Shown here piece by piece: positions 20,534 through 26,986 of a stretch of 64,000 nt of DNA. The position numbers and the translations under genes were made by a program. Under the pieces are notes generated by a model. It did not search any database, was not told where the DNA came from, and was given only the letters and a program-made list of their open reading frames with translations. The stretch is from Coleofasciculus sp. FACHB-1120 (GTDB lineage Bacteria; Cyanobacteriota; Cyanobacteriia; Cyanobacteriales; FACHB-T130), in the NCBI RefSeq assembly GCF_014698845.1, contig NZ_JACJTV010000009.1, forward strand, positions 124,001-188,000, written 5' to 3'. Position 1 is the stretch's first letter, and every line of letters begins with the position of its first letter.

Positions 20534-21312
20534 GGTGCTGCTGAAAAGGTAATGCTATTTATAGACTAAAAGAATTGACCTGTCTCACCCTTGTCTAAGA
20601 TGAAGTGCCCAAAGTGTAACGCAACTGAGATATCTAAGAACGGTCACCGTAAAGGTAGGCAGTGCTACAAATGCAAGCACTGTGGTCGCCAGTTCCTCGA
20701 CCATTACCGGCCTTGGCAGTATTCCAACGATGTCAAGCAACTGTGTCTGAAAATGTACCTCAATGGCATGGGGCTACGAGGAATTGAGCGAGTAACAGAG
20801 ATTCACCACACAACCATCCTGCATTGGGTTCGAGAAGCCGGATTGTCACTACCGGAAGCCCCAGAGCCGGAGGAGATTCCCGAAGTCACCGCTCTTGACG
20901 AACTACAAACCTTTGTGGGCAACAAGCAAAACAAGCTATGGATTTGGACTGCTGTTAATCACAAGCAGACAGGTATCTTGGCTTGGAGAATCGGAGATCG
21001 CAGTGCAGAGACCTTCAAGCCTTTATGGTGGATTGTCAAAGGTTGGCAATCCTTCTTTTATGTCACCGATGGTTGGTCGGTGTACCCGATGTTTATTCAG
21101 GATGGAGACCATATCGTTAGCAAGATATATATGACCAGGGTCGAAGGCGAAAACACAAGGCTGCGCCATTATTTAGCTCGACTACATCGCAAAACCTTGT
21201 GCTACTCCAAGTCGGTTGAGATGTTGAAGTGTTCGCTGCGGTTACTGCTGCACTATTTGAAGTATCGAACGGTTCCTCTGCCTGCCTAAAACATTACCTT
21301 TTCAGCAACGCC
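20534..21312 (+). mobile_element. Intact 779-bp IS1-family-like insertion sequence
   Basis: The element is bounded by 21-bp terminal inverted repeats (20534-20554 and 21292-21312) that match at 19 of 21 positions and share the core TGCTGAAAAGGTAATG. It is flanked by perfect 8-bp direct repeats TACTTATC (20526-20533, 21313-21320), the target duplication. A single complete transposase gene fills the inside. Perfect duplications and an open gene indicate a recent, probably still active insertion. Confidence 0.95.
20591..21289 (+). CDS. IS1-family transposase
   Basis: 232 residues, a complete single-frame transposase. An N-terminal zinc-ribbon (CPKCNATEISKNG, CYKCKHCGRQF) is followed by a helix-turn-helix (LGMYLNG-type segment MGLRGIERVTEIHHTTILHW) and a DDE catalytic core with Asp in TALDELQTF, Asp in FYVTDGWSVYP and Glu in RVEGENTRLRH. 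The layout is that of IS1-family enzymes; unlike E. coli IS1 no programmed frameshift is needed. It catalyses cut-and-paste or replicative movement of the 779-bp element. ATG is at 20591 (a further in-frame ATG at 20600). Confidence 0.93.
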   Translation: MSKMKCPKCNATEISKNGHRKGRQCYKCKHCGRQFLDHYRPWQYSNDVKQLCLKMYLNGMGLRGIERVTEIHHTTILHWVREAGLSLPEAPEPEEIPEVTALDELQTFVGNKQNKLWIWTAVNHKQTGILAWRIGDRSAETFKPLWWIVKGWQSFFYVTDGWSVYPMFIQDGDHIVSKIYMTRVEGENTRLRHYLARLHRKTLCYSKSVEMLKCSLRLLLHYLKYRTVPLPA

Positions 21313-21339
21313 TACTTATCTTTTTCTCTTTCGCTCCAG

Positions 21340-21930
21340 TTAAATTTCGTAGTGCCAGAACGGCTGTTGCTCTTGCAGAACAATGAAGCGGTGAGGCAGG
21401 CGCTGAATGATTCCCCGCTTCTCAAATTCATTGAGCAGTCGCGTCACCGTGACTCTGGTGGCACCAATGAGTTCGGCAATTTCCTGATGCGTCAAACGCA
21501 AATCAATCTGTTTTCCTTGCTCGATTTCACGACCAAACCTTTTTGCCAGCCAAGTCAACAGTCGCAGGAGCGAAGCGTCCACCGATTTGCAATGCAGAAT
21601 CTCTATGAATTCTTGAAATTGCTGAATATGCAGAATCATCGACTCGGTGGCTTCTTGACACTTGCTCACCGGCAGAATTTTTGCCTCTACCAGGGTTAGG
21701 CATTCAATTTGATACGGGTCAGCCTTGGATAGAACTCTGCCAACAATATCTCCTGGCCCCCATAAACCGAGCGTAATGGTTGTGCCGTCTTCGAGCCAGG
21801 TCAAGGTGCGAACGACCCCAGTCTCGATTCTCCATAGATAATTCTGCTCTAAGGGTAATAGAGAGCGGCGTGAAAATGTCCGTCGCTTCAGGTGAGCAGC
21901 ACTAAGTAATAAAAACGGGGAAGCAGTCAT
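21340..21930 (-). CDS. Crp/Fnr-family transcriptional regulator
   Basis: 196 residues. The N-terminal ~120 residues are a short cyclic-nucleotide-binding-like barrel (GVVRTLTWLEDGTTITLGLWGPGDIVG) that lacks the canonical cAMP-binding Arg-Ser pair, so cAMP is unlikely to be the effector. The C-terminal winged helix carries LRLTHQEIAELIGATRVTVTRLLNEFEKRG, close to the NtcA/CysR recognition-helix type. With cysE, cysA and a TSUP permease close by, a CysR-like role in sulfur control is plausible but unproven. Before the IS insertion it would have been the first gene of an operon with the permease and DUF202 genes (29-bp spacing); now the IS lies 19 bp beyond its stop. Confidence 0.88.
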   Translation of the reverse strand: MTASPFLLLSAAHLKRRTFSRRSLLPLEQNYLWRIETGVVRTLTWLEDGTTITLGLWGPGDIVGRVLSKADPYQIECLTLVEAKILPVSKCQEATESMILHIQQFQEFIEILHCKSVDASLLRLLTWLAKRFGREIEQGKQIDLRLTHQEIAELIGATRVTVTRLLNEFEKRGIIQRLPHRFIVLQEQQPFWHYEI

Positions 21931-22317
21931 GGATAGTCATCCAATTTTAAAACAGCTACGAAAATCCAGAGCGATCGCAATTACGCTTGCCGAACGCTGG
22001 TTGCGGGGAGGCGTTGAAGAGGTTTCACCCAAATATACTATATTCCGCTAGGAAAACTGTAGATTAAAGAAATAAAATTGTCGCATTCCCGAAACTGGGC
22101 GGCAATCGATAGCACGGTATGAGAACAAGAATTGCTTGACTGGCTGGAATTGCCCGATCATTTGGGTGCAATTGTATTGATTCTCTCTGTGCAGTCAAAA
22201 GCTGTGTAGTCAAAAGATGATGACGCGATCGCTCTAATGTACGATGCGGCTACAGGGGGCGGTTACGAGATAATCGGCTCATAGTAGAAAGCAAGGCTGT
22301 TGAAGGAAAGCGTTTAG
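21931..22317. promoter_or_regulatory. Divergent control region, regulator / cysteine hydrolase
   Basis: 387 bp between the Crp-family gene and the isochorismatase-type gene. It holds ACTGTAGATTAAAG (22056-22069), which matches the motif upstream of cysA at 12 of its last 13 positions, plus several HIP1 octamers. No ORF or RNA gene is evident. Confidence 0.4.
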
Positions 22318-22848
22318 ATGTCCGAGCCATTACTCATCGTCGATGTGCAATCTGGTTTTATCAACGACTTCACGCATCATATTCCGGAGCGTGTTGTCCG
22401 CCTTCTCCAGCGTCACGAGTACGCGCCAGTTCTGTTTACACGCTTTATCAATGTGTCCGACGGCCCGTACTATCGCTTTTTGAACTGGCACGGCTGCGAC
22501 AGCGACGCAGAAACAAACCTTGTCTCGGAACTCGAACCCTTTGCCAAACCAGAACTTGTGTTCTCAAAGTCGGGACTGTGCGGAATGCCAGACAAACTGG
22601 TGAACTACCTGCGCGAAAATTCGATTGAGCGGATTTCTGTCGTCGGTATCGATACCGATATGTGCGTATTGAAGATTGCAATGGATCTGTTCGATATCGG
22701 CATTGAACCACTTGTACTGACTGATTGCTGTGCCAGTACAGCAGGTTTGCAAGCGCATTTGGCGGGACTAGCGGTACTCAGCCGCAATATTGGTGCCCAA
22801 CGGTTGCACGATGCGGGTCTTGGAGGAGGGATGCTAGCTGCGCCGTAG
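22318..22848 (+). CDS. Isochorismatase-family cysteine hydrolase
   Basis: 176 residues, a full-length single-domain member of the isochorismatase/nicotinamidase superfamily. The catalytic triad is visible: Asp9 in LLIVDVQSGF, Lys84 in VFSKSGL and Cys116 in IDTDMCVL. The fold's substrate varies (nicotinamide, isochorismate, ureidoacrylate, N-carbamoylsarcosine) and cannot be assigned; the absence of the usual nicotinamidase metal-binding DxH segment argues against a nicotinamidase. It is cytoplasmic. ATG start at 22318 after AGGAAAG. It diverges from the Crp-family gene. Confidence 0.85.
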   Translation: MSEPLLIVDVQSGFINDFTHHIPERVVRLLQRHEYAPVLFTRFINVSDGPYYRFLNWHGCDSDAETNLVSELEPFAKPELVFSKSGLCGMPDKLVNYLRENSIERISVVGIDTDMCVLKIAMDLFDIGIEPLVLTDCCASTAGLQAHLAGLAVLSRNIGAQRLHDAGLGGGMLAAP

Positions 22849-22916
22849 AAGCAGCAGATGATAAACGGTTCGGTTAGTAAAAAGATGCCAGAATTTTCCC
22901 TCTGTAGAGACCTGCC

Positions 22917-23047
22917 GTGTACACACAAGTAACTTATTTTGCTCAAAGCCTTCTCAGCCCTAACAAGAACAGCCGGGAGCCATATTCAAAGCCCCTCTGG
23001 GTGTCGGAGATGGGTTTGGGGAGAGGTCTGCCGACTTGTGTGTACAC
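22917..23047. repeat. 131-bp element with 14-bp perfect terminal inverted repeats
   Basis: GTGTACACACAAGT at 22917-22930 is repeated in inverse orientation at 23034-23047 around 103 bp of non-coding sequence. Similar text (CTGTAGAGAC) flanks both sides in direct orientation (22902 and 23053). It could be a MITE, a leftover of a larger element, or a folded RNA. No flanking target duplication is clear. Confidence 0.55.
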
Positions 23048-23202
23048 GATAGCTGTAGAGACGGGAAGCAGCACCACTTCCCATCTCTAAAATCTATGGA
23101 ATTCAACGAATCATCAGAAAATGTGGGTGGAAACCCCGTTGTTTTACGACGGCTTTACAATGCTTTGCGGCACTCTCACAAAATAAATACTAGAATGTGA
23201 GA

Positions 23203-24375
23203 ATGACACAAAAAGCTTTCAAGTACCGCTTCTATCCAACACAGTCGCAAGAAACCTTGCTTCGGAGAACGTTGGGCTGTACTCGATTGGTCTATAACCG
23301 CGCTCTCGCCGCAAGGACTGAGGCATGGTACGAACGGCAAGAGCGAGTGGGTTATACCCAAACTTCTAGTCTGCTGACTGAATGGAAAAAACAAGACGAA
23401 CTTGATTTTCTTAACGAGGTCAGTTGTGTGCCGTTGCAGCAAGGCTTGAGACATCTGCAAACTGCTTTCACTAACTTCTTTGCAGGACGGGCGCAATACC
23501 CCAACTTTAAGAAGAAGCGTAATGGCGGTAGTGCAGAATTCACCAAGTCTGCTTTCAAATGGCGGGATGGTAAGTTGTTCTTGGCTAAAAGTCTTGAACC
23601 CTTGAACATCCGCTGGAGTCGAACCATTCCCGAAGGAGCAGAACCTTCCACCGTCACGGTAAAGCTCTCGCCTTCTGGACGTTGGATGGTTTCGTTGTTG
23701 GTAGATATAGAGATTAAACCATTGCCTGAGTCTCCTAACGTCGTTGGGATTGACTTGGGTATCACGAGCTTGATTGCTCTGAGTACGGGCGAAAAGATTG
23801 CAAACCCCAAAGGTTTTAAAGCTAAACGAGCCAAGCTGAAGAAAGCTCAGAAATCGTTGAGTCGTAAACAAAAGGGGTCTAACAATCGCTACAAAGCTTG
23901 CCTCAAAGTTGCTAAAGTCCATGCGGAAATTAGTGACGCTAGACTTGATTTTCTTCACAAGTTGACGATTCGGTTGGTGAGAGAGAACCAAACCATCGCC
24001 GTAGAAGACTTGGCTGTGAAGAATATGGTAAAGAATCGAAAACTCGCCCTCTCTATCAGTGATGCAAGTTGGGGCGAATTGGTCAGACAACTTGAGTACA
24101 AGTGTGATTGGTATAGTCGCACCTTGGTTAAGATTGACCGTTGGTTTCCGAGTTCTAAGCGGTGTGGCAATTGTGGACACATCGTTGAAAAGTTGCCGTT
24201 GAATATCCGGGAATGGGACTGTCCTAAGTGCAGCTCTCACCATGACCGGGATATCAATGCGGCACACAACATACTCGCCGCAGGGCTTGCGGTGAAAGTC
24301 TGTGGAGCGAACGTAAGACCGGATAGGCATAAGCCTGATGGCAGTTGCTATGAAGCAGAAAGATCCAAGAAGTGA
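23203..24375 (+). CDS. tnpB: TnpB RNA-guided nuclease of IS200/IS605-type element
   Basis: 390 residues from the ATG at 23203 (an in-frame GTG at 23197 would add two). The N-terminal OrfB helix-turn-helix part (YRFYPTQSQETLLRRTLGCTRLVYNRAL) is followed by a RuvC-like nuclease with all three acidic residues: Asp in VVGIDLGITS, Glu in AVEDLAV and Asp in HDRDINAAHN. A complete zinc finger CGNCGH...CPKCSS sits before the last motif. Family members cut DNA guided by an RNA made from the element's right end, helping its retention. Nothing is broken, so the protein should be active. The CTCACA...TGTGAG inverted repeat just before the ATG may fold over the start. Confidence 0.93.
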   Translation: MTQKAFKYRFYPTQSQETLLRRTLGCTRLVYNRALAARTEAWYERQERVGYTQTSSLLTEWKKQDELDFLNEVSCVPLQQGLRHLQTAFTNFFAGRAQYPNFKKKRNGGSAEFTKSAFKWRDGKLFLAKSLEPLNIRWSRTIPEGAEPSTVTVKLSPSGRWMVSLLVDIEIKPLPESPNVVGIDLGITSLIALSTGEKIANPKGFKAKRAKLKKAQKSLSRKQKGSNNRYKACLKVAKVHAEISDARLDFLHKLTIRLVRENQTIAVEDLAVKNMVKNRKLALSISDASWGELVRQLEYKCDWYSRTLVKIDRWFPSSKRCGNCGHIVEKLPLNIREWDCPKCSSHHDRDINAAHNILAAGLAVKVCGANVRPDRHKPDGSCYEAERSKK

Positions 24376-24416
24376 TTTTTGGAATCCCCACGCCTTCAGG
24401 CTGGGCAGGATGTCAA
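24200..24416 (+). ncRNA. Possible omega RNA (reRNA) at TnpB 3' end
   Basis: In characterised IS605-type elements the guide RNA derives from the 3' end of tnpB and the right-end hairpin. Here the equivalent would be this stretch, with the CACGCCTTCAGGCTGGG hairpin at its end and the guide copied from sequence beyond 24416, i.e. the coiled-coil gene's 3' end. Position is by analogy only. Confidence 0.35.
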
Positions 24417-24417
24417 C

Positions 24418-25494
24418 TTATTTGTTTTTCTGGAGAGTTTTCGCTTGCTCCAGCGTGATTTCTTTCAGTGACTGATAGGAACTAGCATTTGATGCCCCTT
24501 CAATCGCTTTCACAGCTAGATCCTGAACCTGCTTGAGCGCAGAATCGAGTTGTTTCGAGAGGTTGAGAATCCGCGAGTCCTGATTGCGAATCGTTTCCTC
24601 TAAAGACTGAATTCGCTGTTCGTGCAAACGCTTTTGCATTTCCACATCTTTAGCATATAAATCTGACTTAATTTTAGTTTGGTAATGGGCAATGCCTTTA
24701 CCTTCTTCCTTGGCTTTTTTGATAGCCGCTTCCAGTTCCTTGGGAAATACTTCTACCTTAGCTTTCGCCTCATCATATTGTTTTTCTCGTTCAGCGATCG
24801 CTTTCTCCCGCTCATCCCATCGTTTCTCTTCTTCTTGCTGGAATTCTTCCAGTTGCTTATACAAACCTTTCTTGGTTTGCTCGTACTCGTCTTGGTTAAT
24901 TTTGCGCTGGAGTTCTAGATCGTACTCATACTCTTGCACATCCCGCTGGCGCGTTTTAGCTTGCGTCTCATTGCGCTCCTTAATGGAGCGTTTACGCTCT
25001 TCTTGCTCTTTGAACCAAGCGCCTTTTTGCTCTAGTGTTTCTTGTTCTAAATTTTCCCGTCTCTGGCTAAGTTCCTCTTCAAAAGTTTTGGAACTTTCTT
25101 CATACTGTTGAATGAGCGTATCCAACATTCCTTCTGCGATTTCTAAATTATGTAGTTCTTCTAATTGTTTAACCTCTGTGGCGACTGAACCCCTGAGTTC
25201 TTGTAGCTTAGAAGCTTCTAACGTCAGTTTCTCTGACAACTCGCTGACAGCACTCCCGAATCCTAATTGCAGCTTTGCCAGACTTTCAATTACCCGCTCC
25301 ATTTTTTGTTGATCCGCAGCAGCCTGATTCATTGTTATCCTCGATTCCAATGGTTGTTTGTCTTTAATCGCTGGTGGTTTACTTTGATTCAGTTGCTTCA
25401 GTTGCGAGTCTAAGGCTGCTTTCTCTTTACTTAATTCCTCATACGCCGCTAAGATTTCAGCCTTGGTGTTTTTGTCGTTGGGTTTTCTTGCCAT
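24418..25494 (-). CDS. Coiled-coil protein of unknown function (paralogue A)
   Basis: 358 residues, Lys/Glu/Gln-rich and almost wholly alpha-helical coiled coil from residue ~65 on. A conserved block MERVIESLAKLQLGFGSAVSELSEKLTLEASKLQEL is shared with the upstream neighbour, as are the basic-acidic middle (DVQEYEYDLELQRKINQDEYEQ) and the block FPKELEAAIKKAKEEGK. No enzyme motif, signal peptide or membrane segment is seen, so a cytoplasmic scaffold or filament-forming role is possible. A good ribosome site GGAGATTATCA precedes the ATG at 25494. The stop codon is separated by one base from the end of the TnpB element, so the natural 3' end or terminator may have been lost. Confidence 0.72.
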   Translation of the reverse strand: MARKPNDKNTKAEILAAYEELSKEKAALDSQLKQLNQSKPPAIKDKQPLESRITMNQAAADQQKMERVIESLAKLQLGFGSAVSELSEKLTLEASKLQELRGSVATEVKQLEELHNLEIAEGMLDTLIQQYEESSKTFEEELSQRRENLEQETLEQKGAWFKEQEERKRSIKERNETQAKTRQRDVQEYEYDLELQRKINQDEYEQTKKGLYKQLEEFQQEEEKRWDEREKAIAEREKQYDEAKAKVEVFPKELEAAIKKAKEEGKGIAHYQTKIKSDLYAKDVEMQKRLHEQRIQSLEETIRNQDSRILNLSKQLDSALKQVQDLAVKAIEGASNASSYQSLKEITLEQAKTLQKNK

Positions 25495-25553
25495 TGATAA
25501 TCTCCTATTTTTGAGAACCGCTATTTACTCGGGAGCTAGCTAGAAGCGAATTT

Positions 25554-26561
25554 CTAATTTCTCTTTTCGGTATTTGTCAATTTAGCGGAGGAATTGTCAA
25601 AGGCTCTCATGGCAATATCTTGTGCTTGCTTCAAGGCAGCTTGAAGTTGAGCAGTCATTTCTGTTATTTGTTCAGATTGTTTTTGAATTGTCTGCTCTAA
25701 GGATTGAATTTTAAATTCATTCGCCTGTTTAGTCGCTTCCCACTCTTTTTCATACAAATCAGCTTGCACTTTAGCATCTTGGTGAACGTCTTTAATTGCC
25801 TCTTCTCTAGCTTTTTTAACAGCGTCCTCCAATTCTTTAGGAAATCCTTCTATTTTCTTTTGATGCTCCGTAAATTCTGGTTGACGCTTTGTCAGATTGT
25901 TTTCTCGCTCTGACCACTGTTTTTCTTTCTCTTTTTCAGATTGTTGCAATTCCCGTTCCAGGTTTCGCTTAATTTCTTCGTACTCATCTGTCTCTATTTT
26001 CCGAGTACGTTCTAAATCGTATTGATACTCTTCAACTTCCCGTTGACGTTCGGCAGTTAATAGAGCATTTTGTTCTTGGAGTGTTATTTCAAATTCTTCC
26101 TGCTCTTTTTGCCAAGATTTGCGGATGGTAGACTGTTGTTTTTCCAGTGCTTCCCGTTCGCTGGCTGTTTTTTGTTCAAGGGATTTTAGGTTTTCTTGAT
26201 GTTCTTGCGTTAAGATGTGCAGCGCATCTGCTACTACTCTGATTTGCTGAAGTTCTTGCAAATGCTGCGTTTCAATGTCTAGCGCCCGTTTTAATTCGTC
26301 TAACTTTGAAGTTTCACCCGTTAATTTTGAGGACAATCCAGAGACAATACTGCCAAACTCTAATTGCAGATCGGCTAAACCTTTGACAATACTATCGATG
26401 GTATAAGTGGAAGCCACTTGAAGAACTTCTTTGTTCTTTTCTTTTTCTGCTTCTTGTTCTTTAGTTGCGATTTTTGACTCGATTTTTTTCTTGTCTGCAA
26501 TCAGTTGTTTGAAGGCTTCTAGAATCTGTTCTTTGCTGTCTTTGGATGCCACTTTATTCAT
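25554..26561 (-). CDS. Coiled-coil protein of unknown function (paralogue B)
   Basis: 335 residues; a tandem paralogue of the next gene downstream, 59 bp apart, so cotranscription is likely. Shared blocks: KGLADLQLEFGSIVSGLSSKL, REVEEYQYDLERTRKIETDEYEE, GFPKELEDAVKKAREE and a closing helix TAQLQAALKQAQDIAMRAF. Secondary structure would be a long coiled coil; no catalytic motif is seen. Such proteins are often mislabelled as myosin- or SMC-like but lack the ATPase heads. The start ATG at 26561 has GGAGAAAAAGC upstream. Upstream DNA holds a 16-bp palindrome and a nested inverted-repeat block. Confidence 0.72.
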   Translation of the reverse strand: MNKVASKDSKEQILEAFKQLIADKKKIESKIATKEQEAEKEKNKEVLQVASTYTIDSIVKGLADLQLEFGSIVSGLSSKLTGETSKLDELKRALDIETQHLQELQQIRVVADALHILTQEHQENLKSLEQKTASEREALEKQQSTIRKSWQKEQEEFEITLQEQNALLTAERQREVEEYQYDLERTRKIETDEYEEIKRNLERELQQSEKEKEKQWSERENNLTKRQPEFTEHQKKIEGFPKELEDAVKKAREEAIKDVHQDAKVQADLYEKEWEATKQANEFKIQSLEQTIQKQSEQITEMTAQLQAALKQAQDIAMRAFDNSSAKLTNTEKRN

Positions 26562-26618
26562 GCTTTTTCTCCATAAAAAAGTTGCTCGGTTGCAGGTAAA
26601 TTTCCTACAGCAGAGTGT

Positions 26619-26775
26619 TGCAATCTAACCCAATATTTTTTGGTTAAGGCTCGATCCCCCCTAACTCCTCCTTAAACAGGGAAAATCAGGCAAAAACGCG
26701 CTTTTTTAAGCTTCCCAATTCATTGGGGGATCTTCATATGAAATTGCACTAACCAAAAAGTGGTGCAATCTAACC
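26619..26775. repeat. Nested repeat block (MITE-like) upstream of coiled-coil pair
   Basis: TGCAATCTAACC occurs as direct repeats at 26619-26630 and 26764-26775. Inside lie inverted arms TTTTTGGTTA (26637-26646) / TAACCAAAAA (26750-26759) and GATCCCCC (26653-26660) / GGGGGATC (26725-26732). The layout suggests a small non-autonomous element or dispersed repeat. It lies in the promoter-side region of the coiled-coil pair. Confidence 0.6.
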
Positions 26776-26792
26776 GGGAACACAGCCCTTTA

Positions 26793-26808
26793 TAGAACAT
26801 ATGTTCTA
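26793..26808. promoter_or_regulatory. Perfect 16-bp palindrome, LexA-box-like
   Basis: TAGAACATATGTTCTA is its own reverse complement and contains GAAC-N4-GTTC, the core of Gram-positive-type LexA boxes; cyanobacterial LexA sites are of a related form. It lies 232 bp upstream of the first coiled-coil gene. Binding is unproven. Confidence 0.45.
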
Positions 26809-26986
26809 GTGCAATATACTCAAGGAATTATGGCATTGTCAAGGGAAAATACGCCAAGAAATAGGTGTATAAAAAAATACTGCTTGTAAACAACCTGAGC
26901 AGGTAGTAGCCCCTACGAACCTTTTAGTAGGCACGGCAATGCCGTTCCCCTGCGCTAGGGAACGAGAAAGGGAGGTGGGGATGAGG

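Larger units (their letters stand above)
20526..21320. repeat. 8-bp target-site duplication of the IS (TACTTATC)
   Basis: The copies are at 20526-20533 and 21313-21320, directly abutting the inverted repeats. Removing the IS and one copy leaves 29 bp between the regulator stop and the permease ATG. Confidence 0.92.
23100..24416 (+). mobile_element. TnpB-only IS200/IS605-type (IS1341-like) element
   Basis: Left-end hairpin CCGTTG-TTTTA-CGACGG at 23136-23152 and right-end sequence GAATCCCCACGCCTTCAGGC... TGTCAA (24382-24416) match the style of cyanobacterial IS605-family ends, with subterminal hairpins instead of inverted repeats. Only the orfB/TnpB gene is present; no tnpA (Y1 transposase) is found, so movement would need a helper. 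The left boundary is approximate; the right end reaches to within one base of the stop codon of the neighbouring coiled-coil gene. Confidence 0.75.

Noticed and set aside
22318-22848. Nicotinamidase assignment for the isochorismatase-fold gene
   Set aside because: The Asp-Lys-Cys triad is present but the metal-binding segment of nicotinamidases is not seen, so only the superfamily is claimed.
23176-24330. 384-codon minus-strand ORF opposite tnpB
   Set aside because: It is fully antisense to a TnpB with intact catalytic motifs, has no ribosome site and no recognisable protein character.
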